Source of the DNA: Diadophis punctatus similis | Lineage: Eukaryota; Chordata; Lepidosauria; Squamata; Dipsadidae | Assembly (NCBI GenBank): GCA_023053685.1 | Contig: JALIGW010000028.1 | Span: 5,381,501-5,445,500 of the forward strand | DNA: 64,000 bases | Direction: 5' to 3' | Part shown: one piece after another, positions 14,870-27,563 of the stretch | How positions within the stretch are numbered: position 1 is the stretch's first letter | Layout: each line of letters begins with the position of its first letter | Translations under genes and position numbers: made by a program | Notes under the pieces: generated by a model | The model's input: only the letters and a program-made list of their open reading frames with translations | Database searches by the model: none | Told to the model about the DNA's origin: nothing

Positions 14870-15630
14870 CAGATGTAGAGATTCCACTTACTGAATCCTT
14901 CCCGAGGTTCTGCAATAGGCAGATATTGTTGTTTAATGGTGTCAAACATATTGTCACAGGTTGTAAGCTGCCTTTTACAATTAATTGATGGGATTTTTGT
15001 CAATACCAATTAAGTTTAAGTGATGCTGCAGATGTTTTGGGATGTTTTGTGTACTGTCTTTGTTTTCTTTTGCCACAGTCCAGGGGTGGGTTCTAACTTA
15101 CCTCACCACCGGTTCTCATCCTCCTGCGCCGCATGGCTACGTGCGCATTGCGCACCACGTGGCCGCACCATGCAGGCGTGCATGCGCTTCACACAGGCAC
15201 GTGCGCATGCGCAGTGGCTAAAACTCAGCTTTTGTGCATATGCAGAAACAAAAACCAGCAAAAAATACCCCAAAAAAGCCCCAAAAAAGATGGCGGCCGG
15301 AAAGTGCCAAAAACTCGGCTTCTGCGCATGTGCAGAAGCAAAAAACCAGCAAAAAAAGCCAAAAAAAGATGGCAGCGGCCACGGACTGGCACCGACAGAA
15401 CCGGCTCCATTATGTCACCACCGGTTTACTACCGGTTTTATAGAACCAGTTAGAATCGGTAGGAACCCACCTCTGCCACAGTCGTTCTACTCCTATGTAC
15501 CGATGTTTGTATTTTGTGATTTTCTCCATGTCTTTTGCTTCTATTCTGTTGTCTCCAGATACTACAACATCCATTTTACAGACTTTTTTGTATTTCTTAT
15601 TGGCAATTACTATTATTTTTGTCATGAGGT
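14870..15630 (-). mobile_element. R4/Dong-like LINE 3' portion, interrupted by a hAT
   Basis: It aligns by eye with 38018-38955. The minus-strand frame includes DNRIEAKDMEKITKYKH, the motif region after the endonuclease core. A hAT element (15081-15475) with its 8-bp duplication splits it at almost the same place where the 38-kb copy is split. Confidence 0.58.
15081..15475. mobile_element. hAT element, family A, 395 bp
   Basis: Ends CAGGGGTGGGTTC / GGAACCCACCTCTG; perfect duplication CCACAGTC (15073-15080, 15476-15483). The inside has repeated AAAACCAGCAAAAAA-type units and an NRF1-type motif at 15202-15213. Inserted in an R4-like LINE. Confidence 0.9.
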
Positions 15631-17369
15631 GCTATGATTGGTATAAATGTACATAAACAGAATCTAGCCCTATATCTCCACTGCATAAGAATTATATTAT
15701 GGCATACATATTTAGTACGTGAGAACTGAAGTATCTGTACTTTTGATATTAATTCTGAAACACAAGGATATTTGTGACCTCTCATACTGTCAAGACTCTT
15801 AAAATATTTCTTATGTCAAAGCTTGCAGAGTTTATTCAATTCTCAAGAGATAAGAGACAAAGCTAAGAAACCAAAATATATAATCTCACATTCTCAGCAG
15901 AAAGTTCAAATCCACTGAAGGTTTGGTAAAGAAACAGCAAATAAAATCTCTACGTCTTAATTGAAAAATGAACAGCTTTCACAAAAAGCCAGGTTTTGTC
16001 CTGCATCTATGTGGAAAAATAAATAGAAGCTGGGGTTTTAGAAAATAAATATTTATTTTATAATAAATATTATATTTATTAAATATAATTATATTTATCA
16101 AATATAAATATATTTAATATAGTTATATACTATAATAAAATATTTTTTAGGGATTGGAGATGAGGAGAGAATATTTTATATAGCCATTGTCCTAAATACA
16201 TGTATTAGGAAGCAGATCCTAAGTAAATGTATTGGAGTATGTATTTCAAAAAAATATTAAGTAAAATTGAACATGACCAATAAGAGAGGAGAAATTGCTT
16301 CAAAACACTATTTATCATCTACTTTTACTTTTTTAAATTACCATGGTTTATTCAACTGTATTGTTGAAAAATATTTCATAATACAAATGGTAATGTTTGT
16401 GTGCCTTTGCTTTTTAAATTAAATTAAAATATTAAAAATATTTATAAATAATGTATAACTCCTCACAGTTTGAAATATATAATTTAAGCAATTAGATCAT
16501 TGCTTTTATTCAAAAGAAGTCTGCATTCTTCCCTCACTCTATACAAGAATTTTCTTATAACAATCTGCTTTGCAACATGTTCTTATCCTTGTCTATAAAT
16601 TTCTTTGTTATTTATATTCAACTATCTTCTCATGGAGAAAATCTATGTGTTTGCTAAGAGTTGATACCAACTTGACAGCACATAATCATTGTCATCATCA
16701 AACTATTTTCAAATGCCCTGTGATAAATGATTTTCTACTGCATATGCTGAAAATAAAAATCTGGCATTTCTTCCTTGCTTTAGTCAGTTGTATAATCTAA
16801 AACTGGAATGAAAAACATCTGAAACATATGTAGTTAGAAAAACTGAAAACAAAATATAGAGGTTTAATTTGTAATGGTTAGTTTGTTTTAAATAAAGTAT
16901 AATATTTTTTACCACTGCAAGACCATTACCAGATACAATTAATGCTCTTGAATTAGTATATTATTTTACTTACTTTATTTGTATGTTGCCCACGCCCAAA
17001 GATTTTAACTATCTAGCAATTTACATAATTTCACTGACTAACAACGCACTCAAAAATATATAAAATTATGTATAAAATCAACAAAATTAACAAGAAAATT
17101 ATTAAAAAGATAAACAGAACTACACACACACCAATTTTAAACTTTCATTATACCATGCCCCCTTTCTGTGAAACATCTAGGTCTTAACTGTTCACCAGAA
17201 ATCCAGGAGGGAAAGAACAGACTATATTTTGAAGCATTTAGTGTGGTGATCAAAAATGTCTGCTTCAAGGATCCTGTCCGATGGCAGGATTATTTTTGAT
17301 ACTGGACTTGGTCAAATAAAATGGTTCCTCCCTGAGAAGCAGGTGAAGTCAATAGCCAAGAAAGCCTTC
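15631..17369. other. Intronic AT-rich DNA
   Basis: Apart from the AT-only patch at 16035-16145, no repeat or exon is recognised. Confidence 0.45.
16035..16145. repeat. AT-rich low-complexity stretch
   Basis: Over 95 percent A/T with overlapping short palindromes (AAATATTT, ATATTTATT). Confidence 0.85.
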
Positions 17370-18205
17370 AGCTAATTTTTGCCAACAGCAGTTACTGAGA
17401 ATAAGAGGCACCAAAGATTACTCAAATCATATCTCACCTGGATGATGTAATCTGCTCTACTAAACAGGTATATCTTTGAAGATCACCTGGAAATTTCCAC
17501 TGATGCAAAATGCAATTGAACATATGAAAACTGGGCACTCTTATTTCTGCCATATAATACTTTTTGCCATAGGGGTTGTACTGGTTATCAGTATGTTCTT
17601 GAGCATAATTCAGAGTTTTTTCTATAAAGATATGGCTAAGACCTGGTTATCTGTAAGTCCACGTGTCCCAGTCCACTCTGCCCACTCAAGCCAAGCAAAT
17701 AGAGAATACCCTCTTCAAAGTTTGCATCTACCAAGGTACAATATGAGAGGATTGTAAATGAGTGTTCTCTGTGACAAGCTACCCTTTTCTGGCACAATTT
17801 GCCTGCTGAGGGAAGACTTCTTGCACTTTCGTGATGTTCCAGAAACAAGTTTACAAAGTAGAGATCAAGACATCAGTTTTACAAAAAGGCTAGAAGTATA
17901 CTCTATTGTGCTTTTTCTCCTGTCCCTCTTAACACCAATGAGGTAGAGAAGAATCAGCCTGAATCTCTCCATAAAACAATCTTTCTTCCCAAAACTTAAG
18001 AAATGCTTCTGTTCTTTTGTTTATTTAAAGGTTTGTGAATATTGGCTTCCTGATCATTTCCATAGTTCTATACAGTCCCTAAGCTTTTACAACTCTGTCT
18101 TTTCTAGAAGGCTTTAGGATTGCTGCTTGTCTCATACACCACCTAGAGACTTTGAGATTGGGGGGAGAGGGGTGTCCTATACATTTTATAAATAAAATCA
18201 TAGTG
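17370..18205 (+). mobile_element. L2/L3-like LINE 3' fragment
   Basis: The forward frames carry remnants of the ORF2 tail (a QNA motif near 17506, and a decayed LYWLSV motif near 17580 followed by FYKDMAKTWL). The 3' end, CACCACCTAGAGACTTTGAG, and an A-rich tail lie near 18140-18200. Stops are frequent. Confidence 0.5.
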
Positions 18206-18210
18206 ACTTG

Positions 18211-18394
18211 TAGCAATAGCACTAGCACTGAGATTTATATACCGCTTCACAGCCCTCTCTCTCTAAGCAGTTTATAGAGTCAGCATATTGCCCCCAACAA
18301 TCTGAGCCATTCAGAATCGAACTGCGGAACTGCAGTCAGTCCACAGTCAGCAGATGTAGCCTGCAGTACTGCATTCTAACCACTGTGCCACCAT
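18211..18394 (-). repeat. tRNA-derived squamate SINE, internally deleted
   Basis: The tail, GGGGGCAATATGCTGACTC block and head are recognisable on the minus strand. Part of the central region is missing. Confidence 0.75.
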
Positions 18395-20239
18395 GTAATT
18401 GTATTTATTTATCAATAATTTATATATATAGCTGTCCATCTCACAGAATATCACTCTAAGCAGCCATATAAATCTTCATTTGTGCAAAGTTATCTTATCT
18501 TTCCTCAAAGAGTACAGATCATCTTGCAGGATAGGAATTTATAAATGCAGAATTTGTAAAAATTGATAGAATAAATATCTGAAACAAAGCTGTCCGTCAA
18601 AAGTATCAAGAAATTCCCCCAGTGTCTCAGAAAACCCTGACAATTTCTGTGGCCAAACTCCTTAACAAACCTTTTTAACAAAAAACATTGTGAAAGTCTA
18701 GCTTTTATTTTGTAACACTCTTGATAAATACCATTGGATTTACAGAAACTGAAATTCCTATTGGCACATGATATTTTCTTTCCTTTCTATTGCCCCTTTC
18801 TTTTATTTGCGGACTTTGTGATCTTTTTCCTTCGAAAGCAAAGAAAACCGTAACATGTGTTTGCTTCAATTTTTTGAACAGAAATGGACCTGACAAGTAA
18901 TCACTTAATAAGCATTAACATATCTATTAATCTGGAGAAAAAATTCATATCAGATCATCATTAAAATAAATAGTAATTGTTGACATTTCATGTTCCCGTT
19001 AAATTAAAACTACAGATGTAGATGGGGAAATCACAAGGGGAAACTGCTGTTACATGAAAGATGCAGCTTGTGATTTCTTAGCATATGCTGATCAGTCTTT
19101 ATTGATATAAAACTGCTTACTCTTTCATCAATCTGATAAAACCAATGAGTTGGATTATCTATGTGGGAAAGGTCACATAAAAATGAGATAGGAAGGCTAT
19201 ATAAATTGCATGAATAAATTAATCAGCGACCTGAAAGATTTAAAGAGGACAGCTTTAAATTCAGGGCACTCTCCTACTCCAAAACTAGATTATACATACC
19301 TGTAGAAGAAAAAGGATATAAGCCCCCATAAAACAGATTACAGACATTTGGGCGCAGCAAGCATCTTTACTCTGTAGTAAGAACTACTGGATTAAGTGGG
19401 TTTTTTACTTGTTGAATAAATACGCATAGGTTTTTGCCCTGCTGGGGATGGATCAATTTAGCAATTTAGTAAACTGCAGTGGAAACAGTGGAAGAAGGGC
19501 ATGAAGCAATTTTTTTTTTCTCTTTGTAAAAAAGAAACAAATCGATAGAGGCTGTTGTGATGGGCTGCAAACACAAGGAAACATATGCATGCTTACTCTG
19601 TAGCACATCCAATTAAGTTCAGGGGCTCATGCCTCCAGATAATATGCTTAGACTTCTACTTCAGTTCAGTTAGTATACTGAATATATATATATACTCAGT
19701 TAGTACTGTATATCATAGACGATGCACATCTACAATTGAGAGTTTCTCCATTTATGGGAAATTTCACACAAAGTGAAAATCCTAATTTTTCTGTATTATG
19801 TGTGGGTAATTTACAATTAGATTCACAGTCTAAGACTGGAGAAAACTTAATAATTCAAGTCTTAACTAAGAACCTAAGAATTATTGAAAAGTATAGGCAG
19901 TTCCAAAAAGGGTGCGTTAAAAAAAAATAACTAAATTAGGGTGTTCAGGCCTGATAATTTCAGTATTTCAGGATATCAAGGAAGTCATTTAGGTATCTCT
20001 CCAAAGACTCTAATCACAATTGGTATAACAATGAATTTCTTTTCATAAGGTTTTAACTTTGATCTGCAATTCCCAGTACTTCATAATTTTTTCAGTTGTT
20101 TTTCCTCAATCTGAACTTCACCCAGAAAAGCAACATCAATGAAACAGATTTTCTTCTTTTTAATAACTGGCATGTTCTATCAATATCAGGTATGTTTTAA
20201 ACAAGATGTCTTTCTGTTTGGATCTTAACGTCCTATATT
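18395..20239. other. Intronic, nothing recognised
   Basis: No coding or repeat landmarks. A short (TA)n is at 19684-19693. Confidence 0.45.
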
Positions 20240-20335
20240 TGTGTGGCACGCGGAGCCATATCTGAGGGCACGCAAGGTGTTGCCCTATGTTAGCTCCAGA
20301 GCGCATGCACGTGCTGGCCAGTTGATTTTCGGCCT
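20240..20335. mobile_element. hAT family B fragment
   Basis: GTGGCACGCGGAGCCATATC to GTGCTGGCCAGTTGATTTTC matches the first quarter of the 56.8-kb copy without its terminal repeat. The flank is not a clean insertion. Confidence 0.6.
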
Positions 20336-20508
20336 TCTTTTCAGCCACTTTCGCTCTCTCCATGGCGCAAACAGCCCAACAGGCCAACCAGAAGTTCACT
20401 TGTGTGCTTAGTCTCAGCCTCCTTTTTGCTGTCAGAGGTCTTCAGAAACTTCTTCTGCTTTGGACGATTGCAGCCAGGCCTCTCACATCTTGGACCATAT
20501 CTTTTGCA

Positions 20509-20613
20509 GCCGGGAAGGCTTTCCTGAAGGCCTGTGTAGCCGATAACAGAGCTCCGGATCGATCTGGAGCTCTGTTATCAGCTGCAGAGGACTTTCCTAA
20601 AGGCCTTTCCTGA
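20509..20613. repeat. Imperfect palindrome around GATAACAGAGCTCC
   Basis: GATAACAGAGCTCC and its exact inverse GGAGCTCTGTTATC flank GGATCGATCT. Outer parts (GAAGGCTTTCCTGAAGGCC and GGACTTTCCTAAAGGCC) pair less well. No family recognised. Confidence 0.7.
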
Positions 20614-21010
20614 ATAGCACTAGGCCTCTTCAGATCAAGCATTTATTTTAAAAAGCTTCTTCATTTTGTTAAGTTGTCTAGAACAATAATAAAGCAGTCT
20701 TTAAAAAATAAGTCTAATAACTTGAACATTCTGTAGACATTTATAGTTATTGACTTACCTCCTTGCATCCAGTTTCAGCAACTGATTAGCACAAGAAAAT
20801 AAAAGTCTGCCTCTGCCTGTCTCAGCAATTTGCTCCTTGCAGTTTTAGTTTCACTTTCATTTTAGCATGTGGGCCGGTCTGCAACCTCTATCAGTTGCTG
20901 GTCGGGAGGCCAATAATCAGTTGCTTGTGCTAATCAGGCTCTGCATGTTTGCTGCAAGGAGGTAAATTGCTGGGAGGCAGAGGCCAAAGGGTGGGGGTGG
21001 CTGGGTGGGG

Positions 21011-21096
21011 CTACATTTGGTGTATAAGACGCATCCAAAATTTCACCCTCTTTTTGTAGGTAAAAAGGTGTGTTTTATACTCCGAAAAATATGGTA
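21011..21096. mobile_element. DNA-transposon end fragment with TATAAGACGCA inverted repeat
   Basis: GTATAAGACGCA (21022-21033) and TGTGTTTTATAC (21069-21080) form an internal hairpin, followed by TCCGAAAAATATGGTAG. This is a recurrent vertebrate DNA-transposon end; the family is not certain. Confidence 0.5.
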
Positions 21097-21249
21097 GTTT
21101 GCAAAGCTTGTTCCTAAGCTGCAAAAATAAAGCCTTCAGATTCTTTCTTTAAATCTCCTGATTTTAAACCAACTCCATGTGGGTGTTTTATCAGCTTTTT
21201 CTTCTATATCCTTCAAGTATTGACACTATCCTTTGTTCACAACAATGTG

Positions 21250-21301
21250 AAGTCACAGGTTTGTAGACCAGCATCTTTACCACTACACCAAATTGCTCTG
21301 T
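21250..21301 (-). repeat. Sauria-type tRNA SINE head fragment
   Basis: Only the head (AATTTGGTGTAGTGGTAAAG on the minus strand) remains. Confidence 0.5.
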
Positions 21302-23670
21302 GCAGAGAGCCTCCATGGATAGAGAAGGTCTACCAAATGTGGAAAAAAATCAAAGAGGTCAGATCTATCATGCTCATCCTTCTCCTCTTTGACATAATGG
21401 AGCAGAACTCCATCATTTGTTTCATTTCAAGTTTGCTTTTCCTTTATTACTACATTTTGAACTAATATATGATAACCTAGAAACCCTATGTAAAGGGGGT
21501 ATAGGTTATTAAAACAAGATATATAGATTTCCATCACTTCTTTAAATATCCTTTTATTTTATTATCATACTAGAAAATCATGAAAGACAAAGTAAGATTA
21601 TAATCCTCCTATTTCACCTCTGATACTATCACCATCCCCTTGCCTTCACCCATAACACACAATAAATGTGCATTTCTTTTGAATTAATTTATGGAAAACT
21701 GTTCACATCTTCCTTGACTCCCAGTAAAATTTCATTTTTGCTATTATTCTGGCTTAAAGCAAAAGGATATGTGAGGAGAATTAATTTTGCAACTCCAAAA
21801 TGTATAGGCCAAATCCATATGATATCATTAAAAATTATTAAAGAAGAATTTATGTAAACATAATGGAACCTAGAGAAGCAGAGACATCAAACTAAGAAAA
21901 TACATCAGGCAATTTATTTAATAGCTGGTTTCCTTAGTGGCAGCGAACCACAACTATAAAAATATGCCAAGCCAAAACAATGGAATCATTTTTTAAAAAA
22001 ATACTATACTACCACAACACCAGGGGAAAGATCAAAAATTATTTCCATCAAGGAGTCTCTCCATGAACCAAGCATTCATGAAGATATTTTTTTTTTAAAA
22101 GCAGAGACATTCTCATAACCTAGAAACATACTTTCTACCCACACAGAAAGCTGAAACGGCTTAACCTTACAGCAAATATCTGATTAAAACCTACTATAAA
22201 AAGTCACTCTCTCTTATAGCTAAGAGCATACTCAAAAGTGTTATAGAGCTGGTTCAATCCACTTTGCACTGCACTGAAACATTGCTCCAAGTTAAACAGT
22301 CACGATCAATACAGCTAAAATAAGGGCAAAGAACTCATATTTTCTTCTCTTGTTTCAACTCAGCTTCTAGGTCACTTGAAAAGAAACCTCTTCACTGAGA
22401 CCTCTATTGCTGCACTTGTGCATTTTTGCCCAAGCTACTCTATCTATCTAGTACAGAATACTCTCAGTGGAATCAGTGGCAAGGATAAGGCCACACTGTT
22501 GATAATAATAGGAATAAATAGTAATCATGACAACAGCAATGGCAATACTGACAATGCAATAAAAATAGTATATGAAATATCCCCCCAAAAAAATCTCCCT
22601 TTCCAAATCAAAATAAAAAGGGGGAGTTGCCTGCTTTGTCTATTTCTCTTGAATAGTCAATGAAACTAGTTGTTGGCTAATTTAGATCATACTCTGTATA
22701 AACATCTCGAGTATTTATATGGCTATTGTAAAAAAAAAAAATAGTGGTCTTGTCCCTAAGTGCTACAGGTCATCCTCACTTAGTGACTGCCTCAGGCAGC
22801 GATCATTCACAGTTACAATGATGATGAAAAAGTAATTTTGCAATCAATGCCCACATTTACAACTTTCACAGCATCTAGTTCTCAGTCATTATATTCACCA
22901 TTACAGTTAATGAGTATGTGTTTTCCTGTGTAAAATTGTAAGCACCATCACAGTCCTATGATTTTTATTCACTTAGCAGCCACTTCATTTAACTAGTACA
23001 TTGCTGTTCTCAATTGCAGTTGCAAAACAAGTACAGTTGCCGGTACTTACTGTTATGTGAGATTTTGCCTTAGCAATTAAGAGAAGAATGATCAGTGCTT
23101 AATAACAGATCAGAAGCACCAATTAAAGGGCCTATATATTCTCTTCTAAAAATGCTGTTTATATTACGCCAACATAAATGAGCCACTGGACAATGAGCCC
23201 TTTGAGGAAGTCCAGACAGGAAATTTACAACAACAAGAAAACATGAGTACTAACTTTACCTTTATTGTTGGGTCACAGTAACAAAGCCTTGCAAGTCTGA
23301 GAGCATTTCTTCCCTCCTTTGACTTTACTGTCTGGGAGAGTACCTTTTGAGATCCTTTCTCCAACCCCATTCTTTCTGTGGTCTGTCTCTTGACTTCAAT
23401 TGCCTGGTTAAGGCTCTTCCATTTGTCTCCTAAGGTTATTCTTACAAACCTAAAGCTGTTTTTTGTGTTCCTAACCTTTTTCCTAAAAAGATCAGCCAAA
23501 ACGTCTAAATTTGTAATGGGTTTTTAACTAATAAGTTAACAAAGACAGGAATATTCCAAATGTCAGTATTATAAGACAAATATGCTTTACTATGAGACAA
23601 ATATTATAAGACAAATTGCAGACAAATAGTCAATAGAAATTGACTACTGCTTATGATTCTTCTTTCTTAC
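21302..23670. other. Intron immediately downstream of the AVEN exon
   Basis: Holds the decayed MITE at 22766-23060. A 111-codon minus-strand frame (23499-23164) starts about 170 bases after the exon donor; it has no recognisable motif. Confidence 0.45.
22766..23060. mobile_element. Mariner-type MITE-related copy, decayed
   Basis: It begins CAGGTCATCCTCACTTAGTG after TA. The inside (CATTTACAACTTTCACAGC) fits the same family group. The right end is not clear. Confidence 0.5.
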
Positions 23671-23842
23671 CTGCTGAGCTAAGCAGTACACTGAAGTCTG
23701 TCCCACGCTGAGATTCACCAGTGCCATTTTGTGTTTCTTTCTCACTTTCTTCATAACGGTGCCAGTTGGAGACTAGCTTTCTTCTTGAATAACTTCCCCG
23801 GTCTTCTTTGCCCATTTCTGGTAAGTCAAGTTCAGCAGCAGC
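23671..23842 (-). CDS. AVEN: AVEN internal exon (probably exon 2)
   Basis: On the minus strand this block is an open exon of 57 codons plus one base. A TATAG acceptor lies at 23847-23843 and a GTAAGA donor at 23670-23665. The translation contains RRKLVSNWHRYEE followed by GESQRGTDFSVLLSSA, which I recognise as the most conserved stretch of Aven. Aven is a regulator of apoptosis known to bind Bcl-xL and Apaf-1 and to take part in ATM signalling. The residues before it (ELDLPEMGKED) are acidic and less conserved. The exon starts in phase 0 and ends in phase 1; the last G should complete a Gly codon with the next exon, as in mammalian Aven. I found no other Aven exon here: the GC-rich Arg/Gly first exon and the exon continuing with a DSFSQFRF-like sequence are both absent. 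The gene therefore runs right to left with very long introns. I am confident of the family, less sure of the exon number. Confidence 0.86.
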
Positions 23843-24207
23843 CTATAGCGTATATCAGAAAAATGATTAAATAACTGTGATTCACTTTTGCTTTTATTCC
23901 AGTTTCCAAGAAAAATTAAACAGCAGTTTTGTCAATTTTCCAACAATATTTTATGTAGTAATATATTGATTATCAACTCTGCTGCATCAGACTTGGCAAT
24001 TGGATCAATATTTTGGCTAGGACACAATGCATGATGGCAGAAACATTCTAATTTCTGTTTTTATTTTGTTCTGTTTTTATTTTTACTTCAGAATTGGATG
24101 GTAACTATTATTTTTAGTAATTTAATTTAAAATTAATAATTTTAATATTTTAACATATTAATATTTCTATTTCGGAAAAATATTCTGAAAATAGAATTCA
24201 TCTTATC

Positions 24208-24358
24208 CAGTAGTGGGTTCTGAATTCGTTTGCCACCGGTTTGCGGGCGCGACGCTTCTGCGCATGCGCATAAGTGTCCTGGGTGGGTGGGCGGAGCCTC
24301 CCGCTGCCTCCGCTACTTGTTCTAAGAACCGATGCGAACTGGGAGCAACCCACCACTG
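24208..24358. mobile_element. hAT MITE, family A, 151 bp
   Basis: Ends CAGTAGTGGGTTC / CAACCCACCACTG; duplication ATCTTATC/ATCTTATG (24200-24207, 24359-24366). It carries a TGCGCATGCGCA motif at 24259-24270. It lies about 370 bp upstream, in gene direction, of the AVEN exon. Confidence 0.88.
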
Positions 24359-24577
24359 ATCTTATGTCCCTAAGATTTAATATTTACATTATCAGATTTC
24401 TATTCAACTACAAAGGCTTACCATCAGAGCAAACAGGAATAGTTAATCTGTGTTAAACGAATTAGACCTACAAGGCTTCACAGTAAACAAAACTGTTAAA
24501 GGTGAGAGATCATTAAAAAAAAGTAGAGCTACTCATTAAGAAATACTTTTTTTACCATTCAACATGATAGGTTACAA

Positions 24578-24690
24578 CAGTGCTCCTCAACCTAAGCTGT
24601 TTGAAGATGTGTGGGCCTCAACTCCCAGAATACTCCAGCCAACATGCAGAATTCTAGGCGTTGAAATCCATATAATTTAAGGTCTATTTA
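24578..24690. mobile_element. hAT MITE, family E, decayed right end
   Basis: CAGTGCTCCTCAACC and CAACTCCCAGAATACTCCAG match the 28.9-kb element. The right terminal repeat has diverged beyond recognition. Confidence 0.55.
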
Positions 24691-25411
24691 AGACTTTTAG
24701 CCATCAACAATCAGAATTTAAAAAATCAGTTATCTGAACTATAAAAGGAAAATGTGGCACACATTTGTTTAAAACTATCACTCTATGTGACAGACGTAAC
24801 ATCCTCCATGCAGCACTTGTGGGAAATCTCATTTAAGCTTTTTTATACATATTGTACTCATCATACTGCTCACCTTCTGGATAAGCGACATAATGTAAAG
24901 TACAGAACAGGAATAAGAAATTATGAGCAAAAGATATTAAAGACATAAAATAAGAACAAAGGAAATACCATGTTTTAATTTATACTAACATAATTATACT
25001 TCTACTTTTAAGGGTCTTCTACTTTTATAGAGGTCGGAGGTATCTGTGAGGCAGTTTGATGAAGAAGTGATTTAACTACAGTTAAGGGTAGATATAAATA
25101 TCCTCTATCTCCAGTTTATTATATGCACAGAAGGAAAGACTAGATCTAGCATGTGCCTACCCATATGCACTAAGACCAAAATTTTATGGAGCAAGCCCAA
25201 AGCCATCATGTACAAACCACTCCAGCCCTCTCTCCCCAGGGCAAGGTTTGAAGTTCCCCAAGGCTGTCCATCCTGGAAGCTCTGACAATATCCAAGAGCT
25301 CCTAGAGATTTCTAAGCAATCAGTATTCCAGTAGTAATTCTAGCGTATGCCTATTTCCCATTCCATGTACATTTACTTGCACAGGTTTGTCAGATCAAAG
25401 ATCTCCTATAC

Positions 25412-25848
25412 CAGTGCTGGCGAACCTTTTTTCTCTCAGGTGCCGAAAGCGCATGCACACGTGCTATCGCACACGCGCGAGTGCCCACACCCATAATTCA
25501 ATGTCTGGGGAGGGCGAAAACGGCTTCCCCCGCCCCCCCAGAGGCCCTCTGGAGGTCAGAAAGGGCCGGTTTCCTGACTTCCGGTTGGCCCAGAAGGCCC
25601 GTTTTTCGCCCTCCCCAGGCTCCAGAGGCTTCCCTAGAGCCTGGGGAGAGTGAAAATGCCCTCCCCCACCCCCCCCGGAGGCCCTCCGGAGCCGAAAACG
25701 CCCTCCCAGAGCCTCCGCGTGAGCTGCAAATCAGCTGGCCAGCGCGCACATGCGCACTGAAGCTAAGCTAGGGCAACGGGACCGCGTGCCAGCAGATATG
25801 GCTCCGCGTGCCACCTGTGGCACGCGTGCCATAGGTTCGCCATCACTG
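25412..25848. mobile_element. hAT element, family B (CAGTGATGGCGAACC ends), 437 bp
   Basis: Ends CAGTGCTGGCGAACC / GGTTCGCCATCACTG; perfect duplication TCCTATAC (25404-25411, 25849-25856). GC-rich inside, non-coding. The ends resemble hAT-Charlie families known to have moved horizontally among tetrapods (OposCharlie1 group); that link is from memory. Confidence 0.88.
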
Positions 25849-26522
25849 TCCTATACCATCATAACAACCACTCCTCCCTAGCTTTCAATTTGGGAAGTCT
25901 GGAAAGGCAAATTTTGACAGGGCTATATTTTTGTAGTTAGCCAACCAGGTCTCAGCAATATATGCCAGTTTAATGCATTTGCCCATTGTAGGGTATAGAG
26001 GGCTGTAGACTTATTCTTTACCAAGTGAGTTCCCTGAGCTTACATATGTAAGGCATTTTTTTAAATATTAAGGGTATTACATTGGAAGGGTGCAAGTATA
26101 AATTATTTCTGCATGCTGCTGATGTTTTGACAAATTTGGATCAATATTCTACTTTGCCTAATTTTATAAAGGTTGTGTAGTATTTTGGAGAATATTCTGG
26201 TTATAGGATAAAATGGAATAAATCTAGTTTGCTTCCCCTGAGTTTTAATATATCAGTTCAATATATCAAATCCCATCTCTATATAAGGAGATAGGATTTG
26301 ATATTTCTATTGATTATATTAAATATTTCAAGCACTATATACCTAAAGATATTTCCAAATATGTGGAAATAAATATATTGAAACTTACATTGACTCTGAA
26401 TATTGCAGTTTTTCAAAAGTCCATTTTGATTCTTCCACTTACTGTAGAATAATATGAAACCATCATCATCCTGTGGATTCCTACTTTCCTACATACATAT
26501 TAACAACCTAAATAGCCCAAAT

Positions 26523-26806
26523 CAGTGGTGAAATCCTCCTGGTTCTGTCTGGCACGCGCGAGTCGGTAGCGGCAGTGGCGCGTGGTTTGGAGAACCGGTA
26601 GCAGTGGCAGCACAAGGCTCTGCCCTCCTGCCCGGACGTCAGTTACTTCCTGGTTTTAACTCTCTGCGCATGCGCAAAGCCTTCTGCGCATGTGCAGTTG
26701 GTCAAAAATTGGAGGTGATGTTGGCACGTGCACGAGCAAAGCGAGCACATGCACAGGGTGAGTGCACTTCCGAACCAGTAGGGAAGGTAAGTAGATTTCA
26801 CCCCTG
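26523..26806. mobile_element. hAT element, family D (CAGTGGTGAAATC ends)
   Basis: Ends CAGTGGTGAAATC / GATTTCACCCCTG; duplication GCCCAAAT/GTCCAAAT (26515-26522, 26807-26814). It contains TGCGCATGCGCA at 26665-26676 and a near-repeat of it at 26684-26696. Confidence 0.85.
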
Positions 26807-27326
26807 GTCCAAATGTATTTTCTGACATACTATATATCTAAGCTCCTTTATCCATAATTAAAACCTTTATCACTTGGCTTATAACCATCAATTCCACACC
26901 ACAAGGTGAGAAGTTCATTCAGATGTATTATAGCCTTACCTTTTCTCCTAATATCACAAATACAGAAACACTTATTTTTCTCTTTCTTTCACATAATTCA
27001 TTAATTCAAGCTTGTTATCATGTACTCCTCTTTTATATGCCTTGGTCATAATAATCTATTACCTCTGTCACCTATAATGCCTTTGGTTAGTCAAGCCTTT
27101 CATGTAACATTTTTTTTAGAATGGCACAGAAGTAGCATACTGGGTTCATGAAGCATTTCCTGCTGATATTAAGAGTGTTTTTGCCTAGTATGATACAACC
27201 ACAACCCAAAACCTGTTTTATCCCAAACACAGTCAAGCTATTCTATGCAAGCTGGGATAACCAAAAATTATCTTAAAGCCAACATACTATTGCCCATATA
27301 TTTCCAAGTACAACGTGCATGCATTA

Positions 27327-27563
27327 CAATAGCAATAGCACTTATATACCGCTTCACAGTGCTTTATAGGCCTCTCCAAGAGGTTTTACAATGTCAGCAT
27401 CTTGCCCCCAACAATCTGGGTCATCATTTTACTGACCTCGGAAGGATGGAACGACTGAGTCAACCTTGAGCCAGTGAGACCCGAACTGCCGAGCTGCTGG
27501 TAGCCGGTAGTCAGCAGAAGTAGTCTGCAGTGATGCATTCTAAGCACTGCACCACAACGGCTC
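27327..27563 (-). repeat. tRNA-derived squamate SINE
   Basis: An antisense full-length-like copy from GAGCCGTTGTGGTGCAGTG (head) to GCGGTATATAAGTGCTATTG (tail). Confidence 0.82.

Noticed and set aside
15020..15637. 205-codon forward frame
   Set aside because: It crosses from the antisense of a LINE into a hAT element and back; open by composition only.
23164..23499. 111-codon minus-strand frame just after the AVEN exon
   Set aside because: No similarity to the known Aven continuation and no acceptor in the right phase. Probably chance or an unidentified repeat.
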